Source: Lachnospiraceae bacterium UBA7093
GTDB taxonomy: Bacteria; Bacillota; Clostridia; Lachnospirales; Lachnospiraceae
NCBI GenBank assembly: GCA_002492465.1
Contig: DKYT01000052.1
Location: 1 to 49,625 of the forward strand
Reading direction: 5' to 3'
DNA: 49,625 nucleotides
In this document: positions 41,601 to 49,625 of the stretch, in pieces
How the letters are laid out: every line of letters begins with the position of its first letter
Numbering within the stretch: the first letter of the stretch is position 1
Program-made: the position numbers and the translations under genes
Notes under the pieces: generated by a model
Told to the model about the DNA's origin: nothing
What the model saw: the letters and a program-made list of their open reading frames with translations, nothing else
Database searches by the model: none

Positions 41601-43265
41601 ATGATAAAATTAAGAAAAAAACTTGTGGTTTTATGTTTGGGAATAATCGTGATTTTATTGTGTATGAATAAGATCGGTGCAAAAGCGGTGGATAGGGAGA
41701 TAAAGGGCAGGGTGCTTTTTATCAGCTCCTATTCCTATGGATGGCCTACCGTTAAGTCGCAGATTAAGGGACTGGAAGCCGGAAAAGGAAAAAGCGTTAT
41801 ACTGGATTATGAGTTTATGGATACCAAACGGGTGGATGACGAACAGTCCAGACAGCAATTTTATGAAGGGCTTTCTTATCGCCTTTCCCAGGTGGATCCC
41901 TATGATGTGATCATTTTAGGAGATGATGCGGCGCTCCTGTTTGCCGTAGAGCACAGAGAAGAGTTGTTTGATGGGATTCCCCTGGTGTATGAGGGGATTA
42001 ATAATGAAGAGCTTGCGCTGGAGCTTTCAAAAGATCCGCTGATTACAGGAATTGTGGAGCGGCTTTCTCTGGAAAAGAACATTGACTTTGGGCTTACCCT
42101 GTATCCGTCGGCGCAAAAGGTGGTGGCGATCCTGGATGACAGCGTTACTGGGGAGGCGGAGCGAAAAGCCTTTTATAAATGTGCTGAAAAATATCCTGAT
42201 CTGAAATTTGAAGAGGTGAATACTTCCGCTCTGAGCACTAATAAACTGCGTCAGAAGCTTAGCCAGATCGGAAAGGATACGATTCTGATCCACATTATGA
42301 TGTCTGAGGATGCCAGCGGAAAAAAGTACAGTGATGAGGAAGCGGTCAGATTTATTTTGAACAACACCAGAATACCGGTTCTGCGCATGCTTGAGGATGG
42401 AATCGGGGAAGGACTCCTTGGCGGAAATGTGGTATCCATGTATAAATCGGGACAAATTGCAATGGGCATTGCCATGGAGATCCTGGGCGGAAGGAAAAGC
42501 AGTGAGATTGAGGCTGTGGTAGAAAGCCCTAATGTGTATTGCGTAGATGAGCTTGTGATGAAAGAGTATGGGCTCAGTCTGTCGCTGATACCGGAGGGGG
42601 CGGTGGTTCTCAACCACCAATCGACCTTTTGGGAAAGAAATAAAGAAGTGCTGATCCCATGCAGTATATTAATTTTAGCGCTTTTGGCAGTTGTTTTATG
42701 GGTGGTATTCGACAATTTTAAACGTAGAAAGCTGATGGAAGAGCTGGAAGGGGCAAGAAATATTATGGAGGCGGCGTCTCAGCATGACTTCCTGACCGGG
42801 CTTCCCAACAGAAGTAAATTTATGATCGATCTGGAGGATTTGATTAAAGCGGGAACGCCCTGTACCATAATGATGCTGGATATCGATCATTTTAAGCACA
42901 TCAACGATACCTATGGGCATACCGCAGGAGACGAGGCGCTGAAACAGCTTGCCGACAGGCTGAAGAGCAGGCAGTCTCCCATACAGATGCCGTACCGCTA
43001 TGCAGGGGATGAGTTTATCATTATACTGAAAAGCAGCCAGAAAAAAATCGTGGAGGAGCAGGCATTTCAGTGCAGCCAGCTGTTTAAAAAGCCTTTTATT
43101 CTTGCCGGAGAAAAGAAACAGGTGGGCGGCAGCATAGGAATTGCCTCCTATCCGGCGAATGCGGGGGATATAGAACAGTTGATTAACCGTGCCGATGAAG
43201 CGATGTATGAGGTCAAGAAAAACGGCAGAAACCATTTTGCTTTTTACCATTCAATTGGAAGCTGA
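41601..43265 (+). CDS. Membrane diguanylate cyclase with ABC substrate-binding-like sensor
   Basis: A 554-residue protein. A signal/anchor helix (residues 8-22) precedes an extracellular domain at about 35-330 that resembles ABC_sub_bind periplasmic sensors (VLFISSYSYGWPTVKSQIKG; DVIILGDDAALLFA). A second membrane helix lies at about 352-370 and a GGDEF domain at about 390-550. The active site is YRYAGDEFIII, with Ala for the first Gly, an accepted variant. DIDHFKHINDTYGHTAGDEA is intact, and no RxxD inhibitory site is evident. It should synthesise cyclic-di-GMP in response to an outside ligand. It opposes the HD-GYP enzyme at 17427 and lies divergent from the degenerate GGDEF-EAL gene. Confidence 0.9.
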   Translation: MIKLRKKLVVLCLGIIVILLCMNKIGAKAVDREIKGRVLFISSYSYGWPTVKSQIKGLEAGKGKSVILDYEFMDTKRVDDEQSRQQFYEGLSYRLSQVDPYDVIILGDDAALLFAVEHREELFDGIPLVYEGINNEELALELSKDPLITGIVERLSLEKNIDFGLTLYPSAQKVVAILDDSVTGEAERKAFYKCAEKYPDLKFEEVNTSALSTNKLRQKLSQIGKDTILIHIMMSEDASGKKYSDEEAVRFILNNTRIPVLRMLEDGIGEGLLGGNVVSMYKSGQIAMGIAMEILGGRKSSEIEAVVESPNVYCVDELVMKEYGLSLSLIPEGAVVLNHQSTFWERNKEVLIPCSILILALLAVVLWVVFDNFKRRKLMEELEGARNIMEAASQHDFLTGLPNRSKFMIDLEDLIKAGTPCTIMMLDIDHFKHINDTYGHTAGDEALKQLADRLKSRQSPIQMPYRYAGDEFIIILKSSQKKIVEEQAFQCSQLFKKPFILAGEKKQVGGSIGIASYPANAGDIEQLINRADEAMYEVKKNGRNHFAFYHSIGS

Positions 43266-44125
43266 AATTGAGACAGGACTTCTCTTGCAACATAAAGAGT
43301 CCTGTCTTTTTTTACGGACAGAGTCCACTTTACTAAGGAAAGAACGCCTCTTTCGATTTCGATACAGGTGATGCAGCGGGGATGTACACAGCTGCCGGTG
43401 TTCATATAGTAAGGCGCATTGGGATCGAGGCGGGGTCTGTGGGTGTGACCGGTAATCAAGTGCTTATGGGTAAGCTCTGCGTAGCGGCTCAGCCGCTGTT
43501 CAATCCTGTCTTTATGGGTATAGTTTTTGGCGGCGCTGGTAGGGTCCAATACGCCGAAATGTTCCAAAGGTCTCCAAACATATCTCACGAGAAAACGGTT
43601 GCATTTCCAGAAGGTAGAATTGAAAAAATCAGCCTGATGCCCATGGGTAAGGCATAATTGGAAGTTTCCACAGGGATTTTCCAACAGAATGCTTTCATAA
43701 AAGGGAAGATCCGGAAATAAGGTCTCTTTGCATTGGGTATCGGTGCAAAAATAGGTGGAACACAGAGATTTGCTGTAACCCTTCTTTTTCTTTTCCATAT
43801 CATGATTTCCGTAAACCATATAGAGTCTGTGTTGCTGATGAAACAGGGAGAGGAGCCAGAACACATTGTTATGAATTTCAATGATCTGGCTCATTCGCCT
43901 GTTTTCCCACAGCTCATCCCCGTCTCCCAGCTCAATATAGGTAAAGCCCTCCTGATAGTAATGGTTCAAAGCCGTAAAATAAAGGTTTTGGTTTTTGAGA
44001 AAGTTGTCGTTGGAATCGCCCCTGCCGCGGTGGCAGTCGCTGATGATGGCGTAGCGGCTGCGGCAGGTTAAGGGCAGCTTGGGGGCGGTTTCAAATGCGT
44101 GGGAAAGACGGGAATAATAGCTCAT
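43244..44125 (-). CDS. Metallophosphoesterase
   Basis: A 293-residue calcineurin-like phosphoesterase. All metal motifs are visible: SDCHRGRGD, ELGDGDELWENR, YGNHD, THGHQADF and the final GHTHRPRL. The HRG motif and layout recall UDP-2,3-diacylglucosamine diphosphatase-like enzymes, but a Gram-positive host makes a lipid A role unlikely; the substrate is unknown. It starts four bases after the DUF4474 gene on the same strand, so the two form an operon. Its last 22 bases overlap the end of the plus-strand cyclase gene, and its 3' coding region contains that gene's terminator. Confidence 0.88.
   Translation of the reverse strand: MSYYSRLSHAFETAPKLPLTCRSRYAIISDCHRGRGDSNDNFLKNQNLYFTALNHYYQEGFTYIELGDGDELWENRRMSQIIEIHNNVFWLLSLFHQQHRLYMVYGNHDMEKKKKGYSKSLCSTYFCTDTQCKETLFPDLPFYESILLENPCGNFQLCLTHGHQADFFNSTFWKCNRFLVRYVWRPLEHFGVLDPTSAAKNYTHKDRIEQRLSRYAELTHKHLITGHTHRPRLDPNAPYYMNTGSCVHPRCITCIEIERGVLSLVKWTLSVKKDRTLYVAREVLSQFQLPIEW
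43272..43313 (+). terminator. Strong terminator inside the convergent gene
   Basis: GACAGGACT (43272-43280) pairs with AGTCCTGTC (43298-43306), and seven T follow (43307-43313). It ends the plus-strand cyclase gene but lies within the last codons of the minus-strand metallophosphoesterase gene. Confidence 0.8.
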
Positions 44126-44129
44126 GGTT

Positions 44130-45029
44130 TTATCCTTTCATGAAATGTTTACATCTGCAATATCTCCGAGGCTTAAGCATCCTCCGGAAAGCGAAGGGCA
44201 GAAGATAGTATAAATATAGAAGTCTATCTATCGTGGAACAAAAATAACGGGTGATACACAAATAAATCCGGCAGAAAATTCTGTTCCAGAGCATTGCCCA
44301 GGCACGTATCAGGCGTTGGAACCAGCAATAAGTTCCGCCGCATTTACCCTCAAAGGAAAGGCGAAGTTCGCCTCCGCATACCCGGATGTGCTCCTGGGAA
44401 AAATTTGTCTGATGAAGCGCTTCCAGAAAGCTGTGAAGCATGCCGCAGTCTGGGAAAAAGATAGAAGCATCCATGCAGAGCTGCTCCGGTTTGGAGAACA
44501 TTCCCATACAAAAGGCGGTTAGCCACCAGGTTTTCTTAGAGACAGATGCAATCGGTTCTTTTCCCTTTCGCAGGCAGAAGGAAAGGGGAAGCATATCCTG
44601 GTTTTCTACGGCACGAAAATGGGCGGAGGAAAGCTCTTTTTCGGTAAGCAGTCCGTCGGCATAATAGACGCCGATCTCTGCGCCGGTATTGATTCCGTAT
44701 TGCCCTTTCCAGAATTCGATCAGCCAGGTACGTCCCTGATAAGGAAAGTAAACAGGCAGATCGTCAAATACCATGTTAAAGTATGGCGCGGCACGGTCAA
44801 ACAAAGCGGTATAGCCGGCTTCACGCTGCCAGGCATCGTTTCGGGAAGAAATAATATCCTGGGTCTCATCATAGCAGTAACCGAAGGGAGCTATGAGAGA
44901 GTTGAGAAGTTCACATTTTTCTATACAGGTCATGGAGCAGACCTTCTGAACAGCCCGGCGTTTGCGGCAGGCGCCAAGAATAAAAATAAGAAGAAGTGCA
45001 AAAATTACGATAATAATAGAAAAGTACAT
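44130..45029 (-). CDS. DUF4474 domain membrane protein
   Basis: A 299-residue protein with an N-terminal membrane helix (residues 3-20). The central region matches the DUF4474 pattern as I remember it: PFGYCYDETQDIISSRNDAW, then VYFPYQGRTWLIEFWKGQYG and INTGAEIGVYY. A C-terminal basic, Cys- and Tyr-rich region follows (about 225-299) with hydrophobic stretches. The function is unknown. No clear ribosome site precedes the start. It is the first gene of a two-gene operon with the metallophosphoesterase and divergent from the TPR-DUF4037 gene. Confidence 0.75.
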   Translation of the reverse strand: MYFSIIIVIFALLLIFILGACRKRRAVQKVCSMTCIEKCELLNSLIAPFGYCYDETQDIISSRNDAWQREAGYTALFDRAAPYFNMVFDDLPVYFPYQGRTWLIEFWKGQYGINTGAEIGVYYADGLLTEKELSSAHFRAVENQDMLPLSFCLRKGKEPIASVSKKTWWLTAFCMGMFSKPEQLCMDASIFFPDCGMLHSFLEALHQTNFSQEHIRVCGGELRLSFEGKCGGTYCWFQRLIRAWAMLWNRIFCRIYLCITRYFCSTIDRLLYLYYLLPFAFRRMLKPRRYCRCKHFMKG

Positions 45030-45087
45030 AAAATAAATCCAAAAGTATATTTTACTATATCATATGTAAAGAGCATGACTGGTGCGC

Positions 45088-45115
45088 TTGAAAAATGAAA
45101 TGAAAGCAGTATAAT
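45088..45115 (+). promoter_or_regulatory. Promoter of the TPR-DUF4037 gene
   Basis: TTGAAA at 45088-45093, a 16-base spacer, and TATAAT at 45110-45115; the start codon lies about 45 bases further. Confidence 0.6.
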
Positions 45116-45163
45116 GAATATGAAAAGCCAGATGGATGTTTGAAGGAATGGAGGCCAAAGAGT

Positions 45164-47503
45164 ATGAGAATTGAACAGGTTTTGGAACAGCTTGATGCGC
45201 TTTTTGCACAACACAAAGTGGACCAGGTGGAAGCTTTTCTGCTCCGCCGGATCGACGAGGCGTCGGCGGAGGGGGACACTTCTTCGGTGATTACGCTTAT
45301 GAACGAAATCATTGGGCATTACAGAGAAATGGGAGAATTTGAAAAAGCAATATCCTGCTGCAGGCAGGTGCTCCTTTTAATGGATCAGGCAGGTTTAAAG
45401 GGAAGCGTCGCCTATGCCACCACGCTGCTGAATGTGGCAAATGCCTGCAGGGCGGCAGGGCTTTTGCGGGAATCCATGGCATATTATCAGGAAGTGAAAA
45501 AAATATATGAAGGAAATCTGGATCCCGGGGATTTTCGCTATGCAAGCCTATACAATAATATGAGTCTTTTATTCCAGGAGATGGGAGATTATGAGAGCGC
45601 CTGCGACTGTTTGGAGCGCGCCCTTGGCATTGCCCTGAGATATAGTGAGGCAAGAATAGAAGTGGCGGTGACGTATACGAACCTTGCCGCTTCTCAGTTG
45701 AAGCTGGGAAGATTTGAAGAGGCAATCAACAATCTCAAGAAGGCATTTGGACTTTTTGAGATGGATGAGGATAAAGATTATCACTACAGCGGCGCCCTTT
45801 CGGCAATGGGGGAGGCACAGTATCTTGCCGGGAATTTGGAGGAATCGGCGCGTTATTATCAGCTGGCGCTTCAAGAGATCGAGCGAAATGTGGGAAGAAA
45901 TAAAGCATATGAAATTACCCTGCAGAATCTGAATGCAGTGACGGCAAAGATGCAGAACCTGCCGGTGAAAAACCGGCAGTTCCAAAACGGATTGGAGCTG
46001 TGTCAGGCTTTTTATGAGGAATACGGGCGACCCATGATCCATGAAAAATTTCCTGGGTATGAGCAGGTGATTGCGGTAGGACTGGTAGGAGAAGGCTCGG
46101 ATTGCTTTGGATTTGACGACCGGGTATCAAGAGATCATGATTTTGGTCCGGGCTTTTGCATGTGGCTTACGGATCAGGTGTATGATGAGATTGGCGAGAA
46201 GCTGCAGGATGCCTATGAAGCGCTTCCCACCACCTATATGGGAATTACCCGTTTTACCACGGCGAAAGCGCAGAAGAGAGTGGGAGTATTCAGAATAGGA
46301 GATTTCTATGAAAATCTGATCGGACTGAGGGATGTTCCCACTACCCGGAATCAGTGGCTGTTTTTGGAGGATTACCGGCTTGCCACGGCGGTAAACGGCA
46401 GGGTATTTCGGGATGATCTGGGGGAGTTTACAAGAATACGTAAGGGAATTCTTGCTTATTACCCGGAGGAGGTACGAATCAGAAAGATTGCAAGAGAGGC
46501 TGCGCTGATGGCACAGTCGGGACAGTATAATTATGCCAGAATGTTCGGCAGAGGAGAGACGGTTACGGCGGCAATCGCCCTTTCTGAGTTTATGAAGCAT
46601 ACTATGACGATGGTGTATCTCTTAAATCGAACCTATGCGCCTTTTTATAAATGGATGCATAAGGGAATGGAACGGCTTGCCATCCTTCCCGAGATCAGGG
46701 ATATTTTAAATGCGCTGGTGGATTTCCCCAGGGGCGATGAGAGGATTCCCCAGACCATTGAGATTATTGTGGCGCTTATCATTGCAGAGATGAAAAAGCA
46801 GGGGCTTACCAGCGGAGAGGATAATTATCTGGATCATCATACGGATAATATCCTGAAAAGTATAACGCAGAAGGAAAAGACGGACGACTCCTTTAAGTCG
46901 GCGCTGGTAAATGAGCTTGTTTCCTTGGAATGGGAGGCATTTGACAAGGTGGAGAATGAAGGGGGAAGGGCAGACTGCCAGAATGACTGGAACACCTTTT
47001 CCATTATGCGCAAGAGTCAGTATTATACATGGACGGAAGAGATGCTGAAAAGCTATATCAAAGATTTTCACAGGGCAAATGACAGAGGCTGGAATTTAAT
47101 TACGGAAAAGTATGGGCGGATGATGGAAAGTACCGCGCCCCTTAGATTTGCCCAGCTTCGGGCTTCCTTCCCCGTGATTCCGGAGGCAAAGAAAGAGATC
47201 ATCGAAGAGATCGTTAAGATACAGGTGGGATGGATGGAGGAATTTGCCCGGAAGTATCCTAAGGCGGCGGGAAACGCAAGAAGCATCCATACATCGGAGG
47301 ATACGCCCTACAATACTTCTTATGAAACCTATCTGCGGGGAGAAATATCCACCTATTCAGACGAGACATTGGATCTGTACGGAAGATTTATTGCACGGCT
47401 GTGCACGGAAAACAAGAATCTTGCGGAGATGACTATGGCGAATACTGCATTTCTCTACGGATATGGCTCTTTGGAGGAACTGGAGGAAAGGCTGTCATCA
47501 TAA
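45164..47503 (+). CDS. TPR protein with DUF4037 nucleotidyltransferase-like domain
   Basis: A 779-residue protein. The N-terminal 270 residues are tetratricopeptide repeats (for example YASLYNNMSLLFQEMGDYES; YTNLAASQLKLGRFEEAI). The following part is DUF4037: GSDCFGFDDRVSRDHDFGP keeps the GS...DxD layout of the nucleotidyltransferase fold, suggesting NMP transfer to a small molecule or protein. The start at 45164 has GGAGG nine bases upstream and is preferred over the in-frame ATG at 45140. Only two bases separate its stop from the MATE gene, so they are cotranscribed. The substrate is unknown. Confidence 0.85.
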   Translation: MRIEQVLEQLDALFAQHKVDQVEAFLLRRIDEASAEGDTSSVITLMNEIIGHYREMGEFEKAISCCRQVLLLMDQAGLKGSVAYATTLLNVANACRAAGLLRESMAYYQEVKKIYEGNLDPGDFRYASLYNNMSLLFQEMGDYESACDCLERALGIALRYSEARIEVAVTYTNLAASQLKLGRFEEAINNLKKAFGLFEMDEDKDYHYSGALSAMGEAQYLAGNLEESARYYQLALQEIERNVGRNKAYEITLQNLNAVTAKMQNLPVKNRQFQNGLELCQAFYEEYGRPMIHEKFPGYEQVIAVGLVGEGSDCFGFDDRVSRDHDFGPGFCMWLTDQVYDEIGEKLQDAYEALPTTYMGITRFTTAKAQKRVGVFRIGDFYENLIGLRDVPTTRNQWLFLEDYRLATAVNGRVFRDDLGEFTRIRKGILAYYPEEVRIRKIAREAALMAQSGQYNYARMFGRGETVTAAIALSEFMKHTMTMVYLLNRTYAPFYKWMHKGMERLAILPEIRDILNALVDFPRGDERIPQTIEIIVALIIAEMKKQGLTSGEDNYLDHHTDNILKSITQKEKTDDSFKSALVNELVSLEWEAFDKVENEGGRADCQNDWNTFSIMRKSQYYTWTEEMLKSYIKDFHRANDRGWNLITEKYGRMMESTAPLRFAQLRASFPVIPEAKKEIIEEIVKIQVGWMEEFARKYPKAAGNARSIHTSEDTPYNTSYETYLRGEISTYSDETLDLYGRFIARLCTENKNLAEMTMANTAFLYGYGSLEELEERLSS

Positions 47504-47505
47504 TT

Positions 47506-48867
47506 ATGGAAAAGAAAATACAAAAAACCTATGAAATCGATATGTGTAACGGCCCTTTGTTTGGTAAGATTCTGCTGTTTACACTGCCTCTTATGCTGTC
47601 CGGCATATTACAGCTTCTTTTTAATGCGGCGGATGTGATCGTAGTGGGAAGATTCGCAGGGAACGAGGCGCTTGCGGCGGTGGGTTCCACCGGCTCTTTG
47701 ACCAATCTGCTGGTGAACTTGTTTATAGGGCTGTCTGTAGGCGCCAATGTATTGGTAGCAAGGTATTATGGCGCAAAACAGGAGGAAGAGGTGAGCCAGA
47801 CGGTGCACACCTCTGTTTTGGTCAGCCTTGTGGGAGGCGTGCTGCTGGCGTTGATCGGCATTATAACGGCAAGACCTCTTTTGCTTATGATGGACACGCC
47901 CGGGGATGTAATCGAGCATTCTGTTTTGTACATGCGTATTTATTTTCTGGGTATGCCTGTGATGCTGCTGTTCAATTTTGGAAGCGCGATTCTCAGGGTG
48001 ATAGGAGATACCAGGAGACCGCTGTTTTACCTTATAATAGCAGGTGTTATAAATGTAATATTGAACCTTTGCTTTGTGATTTCCTTTCATATGGGCGTTG
48101 CCGGAGTGGCGCTTGCCACGGTAATTTCCCAATGTGTGTCCACCGCGTTGATTGTCAGATGTCTGATGCAGAGCCAGGGCAGTTTTCGCCTGTCCCTTGA
48201 AAAGCTTCATATGAATTGGGAGAAATTCAGAAAGATCGCGGCAATTGGACTCCCGGCAGGCATACAGGGCTCTCTGTTTTCCATTTCCAACGTGCTGATC
48301 CAGTCCTCGGTCAATTCCTTCGGCGCCATTGCCATGGCGGGAAACACGGCGGGAAGCAATGTAGAGGGCTTTGTCTATACGGCAATGAACTCGGTGCATC
48401 AGACCGCAGTGAGCTTTACCGGGCAAAATCTGGGAGGACAGCGGTACGACCGTATCAATAAAATTCTGATAGAATGCCTGCTGTTTGTAACGGCGATTGG
48501 ACTGATTATGGGCAACGGAGCGGTACTTTTAGGCAACCAGATTCTGGGCTTTTATTCTTCCGATCCCCAGGTGATTGCTTTCGGCTTACAGAGAATGCAG
48601 GTGATATGTACCTTTTACTGCCTTTGCGGCATTATGGATGTGCTGGTGGGGAGTATCAGAGGGCTGGGCTATGCAGTGATGCCCATGATCGTATCGCTTT
48701 TGGGAGCATGCGTTTTCCGGGTGATCTGGATTTACACCATATTCCAATGGGACAGAAGCCTTCATACCCTGTATATTTCCTATCCTGTATCTTGGACTAT
48801 TACGGCAATGGTACATATGATCTGCTTTATTGTAGTGCGCAGCAAACTGAAGGAAAAGAAGGCATAG
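47506..48867 (+). CDS. MATE family efflux transporter
   Basis: A 453-residue protein with twelve membrane helices. Family features include LPLMLSGILQLLFNAADVIV followed by VGRFAG, and GDTRRPLFYLIIAGVINVIL. The ATG at 47506 lies just after the stop of the DUF4037 gene; the GGAGGAAAG there is about 15 bases upstream, so initiation probably depends on coupling. The longer in-frame ATG at 47401 would overlap the upstream gene by 100 bases and is rejected. It would export drugs or metabolites with Na+ or H+. The sequence differs clearly from the MATE protein at 7606. Four bases separate it from the HAD gene. Confidence 0.92.
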   Translation: MEKKIQKTYEIDMCNGPLFGKILLFTLPLMLSGILQLLFNAADVIVVGRFAGNEALAAVGSTGSLTNLLVNLFIGLSVGANVLVARYYGAKQEEEVSQTVHTSVLVSLVGGVLLALIGIITARPLLLMMDTPGDVIEHSVLYMRIYFLGMPVMLLFNFGSAILRVIGDTRRPLFYLIIAGVINVILNLCFVISFHMGVAGVALATVISQCVSTALIVRCLMQSQGSFRLSLEKLHMNWEKFRKIAAIGLPAGIQGSLFSISNVLIQSSVNSFGAIAMAGNTAGSNVEGFVYTAMNSVHQTAVSFTGQNLGGQRYDRINKILIECLLFVTAIGLIMGNGAVLLGNQILGFYSSDPQVIAFGLQRMQVICTFYCLCGIMDVLVGSIRGLGYAVMPMIVSLLGACVFRVIWIYTIFQWDRSLHTLYISYPVSWTITAMVHMICFIVVRSKLKEKKA

Positions 48868-48871
48868 AAGC

Positions 48872-49552
48872 ATGAGTGAAAATACGGAATGGTATGGAAA
48901 GAAAAAATATCAGGCGATTGTTTTTGACCTGGACGGTACCCTGCTCAATACTCTGGAAGATTTGAGAGACAGCGTAAACTATGGACTGAAAAGCATGGGC
49001 ATGCCGGAGAGAAGCCTGGAGGAGATCAGGCGCTTTGTGGGAAACGGGGTGCAGAGGCTGGTGAGCCTTGCCGTGCCCCAGGGCACCGGAGCGGAAGATC
49101 AGGAGAAAGTTTTTGCAGCGTTTAAAGAGCACTACAGAGTACACTGCAACGATAAGACAAATCTGTATCCCGGCATCAGGGATTTACTGAAAGAGTTAAA
49201 GAAACGGGAGTTCCCTATGGCGATCGTCTCTAATAAGCTGCAGGAGGGCGTAGACGCGCTGGCGGAGCAATATTTTAATACCTATGTAAAGGTGGCAATC
49301 GGCGCAAGGGAAGGCATAAGGAAGAAACCTGCGCCGGATTCTGTGCTGGAGGCGCTGCGGCTTTTGGGAGTGCCCAGGGAACAGGCTGTTTTTGTAGGGG
49401 ACTCGGAGGTGGATATTGCAACGGCAAGGAATGCAGGGATGGATTGCATTACCGTGGGGTGGGGATTCCGCACCAGGGAGGAACAGGAGAAGGCAGGGGC
49501 GGACTGCTTTGTGAATGAGCCTGGGGAGGTACTGGAACTGGTTTATGAGTGA
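48872..49552 (+). CDS. HAD-family phosphatase, phosphoglycolate-phosphatase-like
   Basis: A 226-residue HAD hydrolase. Motif I FDLDGTLLNT has the nucleophilic and acid Asp; motif II is IVSNK; a Lys lies in IRKKPAP; motif IV is VGDSEVDIATA. The alpha-helical cap between motifs I and II fits the Gph/PGMB subgroup. It would dephosphorylate phosphoglycolate or sugar phosphates. It is the third gene of the DUF4037-MATE-HAD run. The 73 bases after its stop at the window end show no gene or terminator. Confidence 0.9.
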   Translation: MSENTEWYGKKKYQAIVFDLDGTLLNTLEDLRDSVNYGLKSMGMPERSLEEIRRFVGNGVQRLVSLAVPQGTGAEDQEKVFAAFKEHYRVHCNDKTNLYPGIRDLLKELKKREFPMAIVSNKLQEGVDALAEQYFNTYVKVAIGAREGIRKKPAPDSVLEALRLLGVPREQAVFVGDSEVDIATARNAGMDCITVGWGFRTREEQEKAGADCFVNEPGEVLELVYE

Positions 49553-49625
49553 TTGGATTGGTGAGCCGGGGATGGCAGGTCTGGTGCGCCGGGCGGTATA
49601 GGGCTGGAAAATAAGCGGGGAGTTG

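Noticed and set aside
47401..47505. Upstream start of the second MATE gene
   Set aside because: It would lie 100 bases inside the DUF4037 gene and add a non-membrane extension; the ATG at 47506 fits the family N-terminus.

Overview
The window looks like a chromosomal segment from a spore-forming, gut-type Clostridia, most likely Lachnospiraceae. The grounds are strong AGGAGG-type ribosome sites, TTGACA/TATAAT promoters, a LysM/SpoIID-like spore or wall protein, several families common in that group (DUF2871, DUF4474, DUF4037, SipW-type signal peptidase) and abundant cyclic-di-GMP enzymes. No tRNA, rRNA, CRISPR array or intact transposase was seen.

Positions 1-3110 are a decayed accessory zone. 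A flavodoxin gene (40-296 and 2636-2760) is split by a cassette holding a TetR regulator, a broken small membrane gene and two membrane-protein genes. Two copies of the palindrome TGAAC-N3-GTTCA (475-487 and 1098-1110) make a likely self-contained TetR circuit. Positions 3166-6235 hold a small sugar-type operon (Gfo/Idh/MocA oxidoreductase, TIM-barrel epimerase, alpha/beta hydrolase) ending in a DeoR fragment without its DNA-binding domain. At 6376-7330 a small structured RNA with its own promoter and terminator precedes a HEPN-type Abi_2 gene whose N-terminus appears lost. Then come a MATE transporter, an AraC regulator, a VOC-DUF3795 fusion protein and a large hybrid histidine kinase (7606-14333). 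After these lie a convergent SpoIID-like/peptidoglycan-binding/LysM protein and cutC.

The centre of interest is 17314-38817. It reads as one co-directional operon of about 21 kb between a consensus promoter and a terminator-like hairpin. In order it encodes an HD-GYP cyclic-di-GMP phosphodiesterase, a membrane-anchored extracellular protein, a TasA/camelysin-like protein, a membrane-anchored McrB-like AAA+ ATPase, a DUF2357 (McrC N-terminal-like) protein with no visible nuclease domain, and a SipW-type Ser/His signal peptidase. Three more small exported proteins follow, two with SipW-type signals and one with a related variant, and the last gene encodes a 4158-residue secreted protein with Cys-His/Cys-Cys repeats and a long Gly-Gly repeat region. 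I infer a surface-fibre or matrix system whose export or assembly uses an AAA+/DUF2357 pair, under cyclic-di-GMP control. That combination is not one I know as a described system.

Downstream (38818-43313) are a short orphan transcription unit, a 21-bp-repeat coiled-coil gene, a degenerate GGDEF-EAL protein and a substrate-binding-GGDEF diguanylate cyclase, so cyclic-di-GMP enzymes flank the surface operon on both sides. The window ends with a metallophosphoesterase/DUF4474 pair on the minus strand and, on the plus strand, a TPR-DUF4037 protein, a second MATE transporter and a HAD phosphatase.
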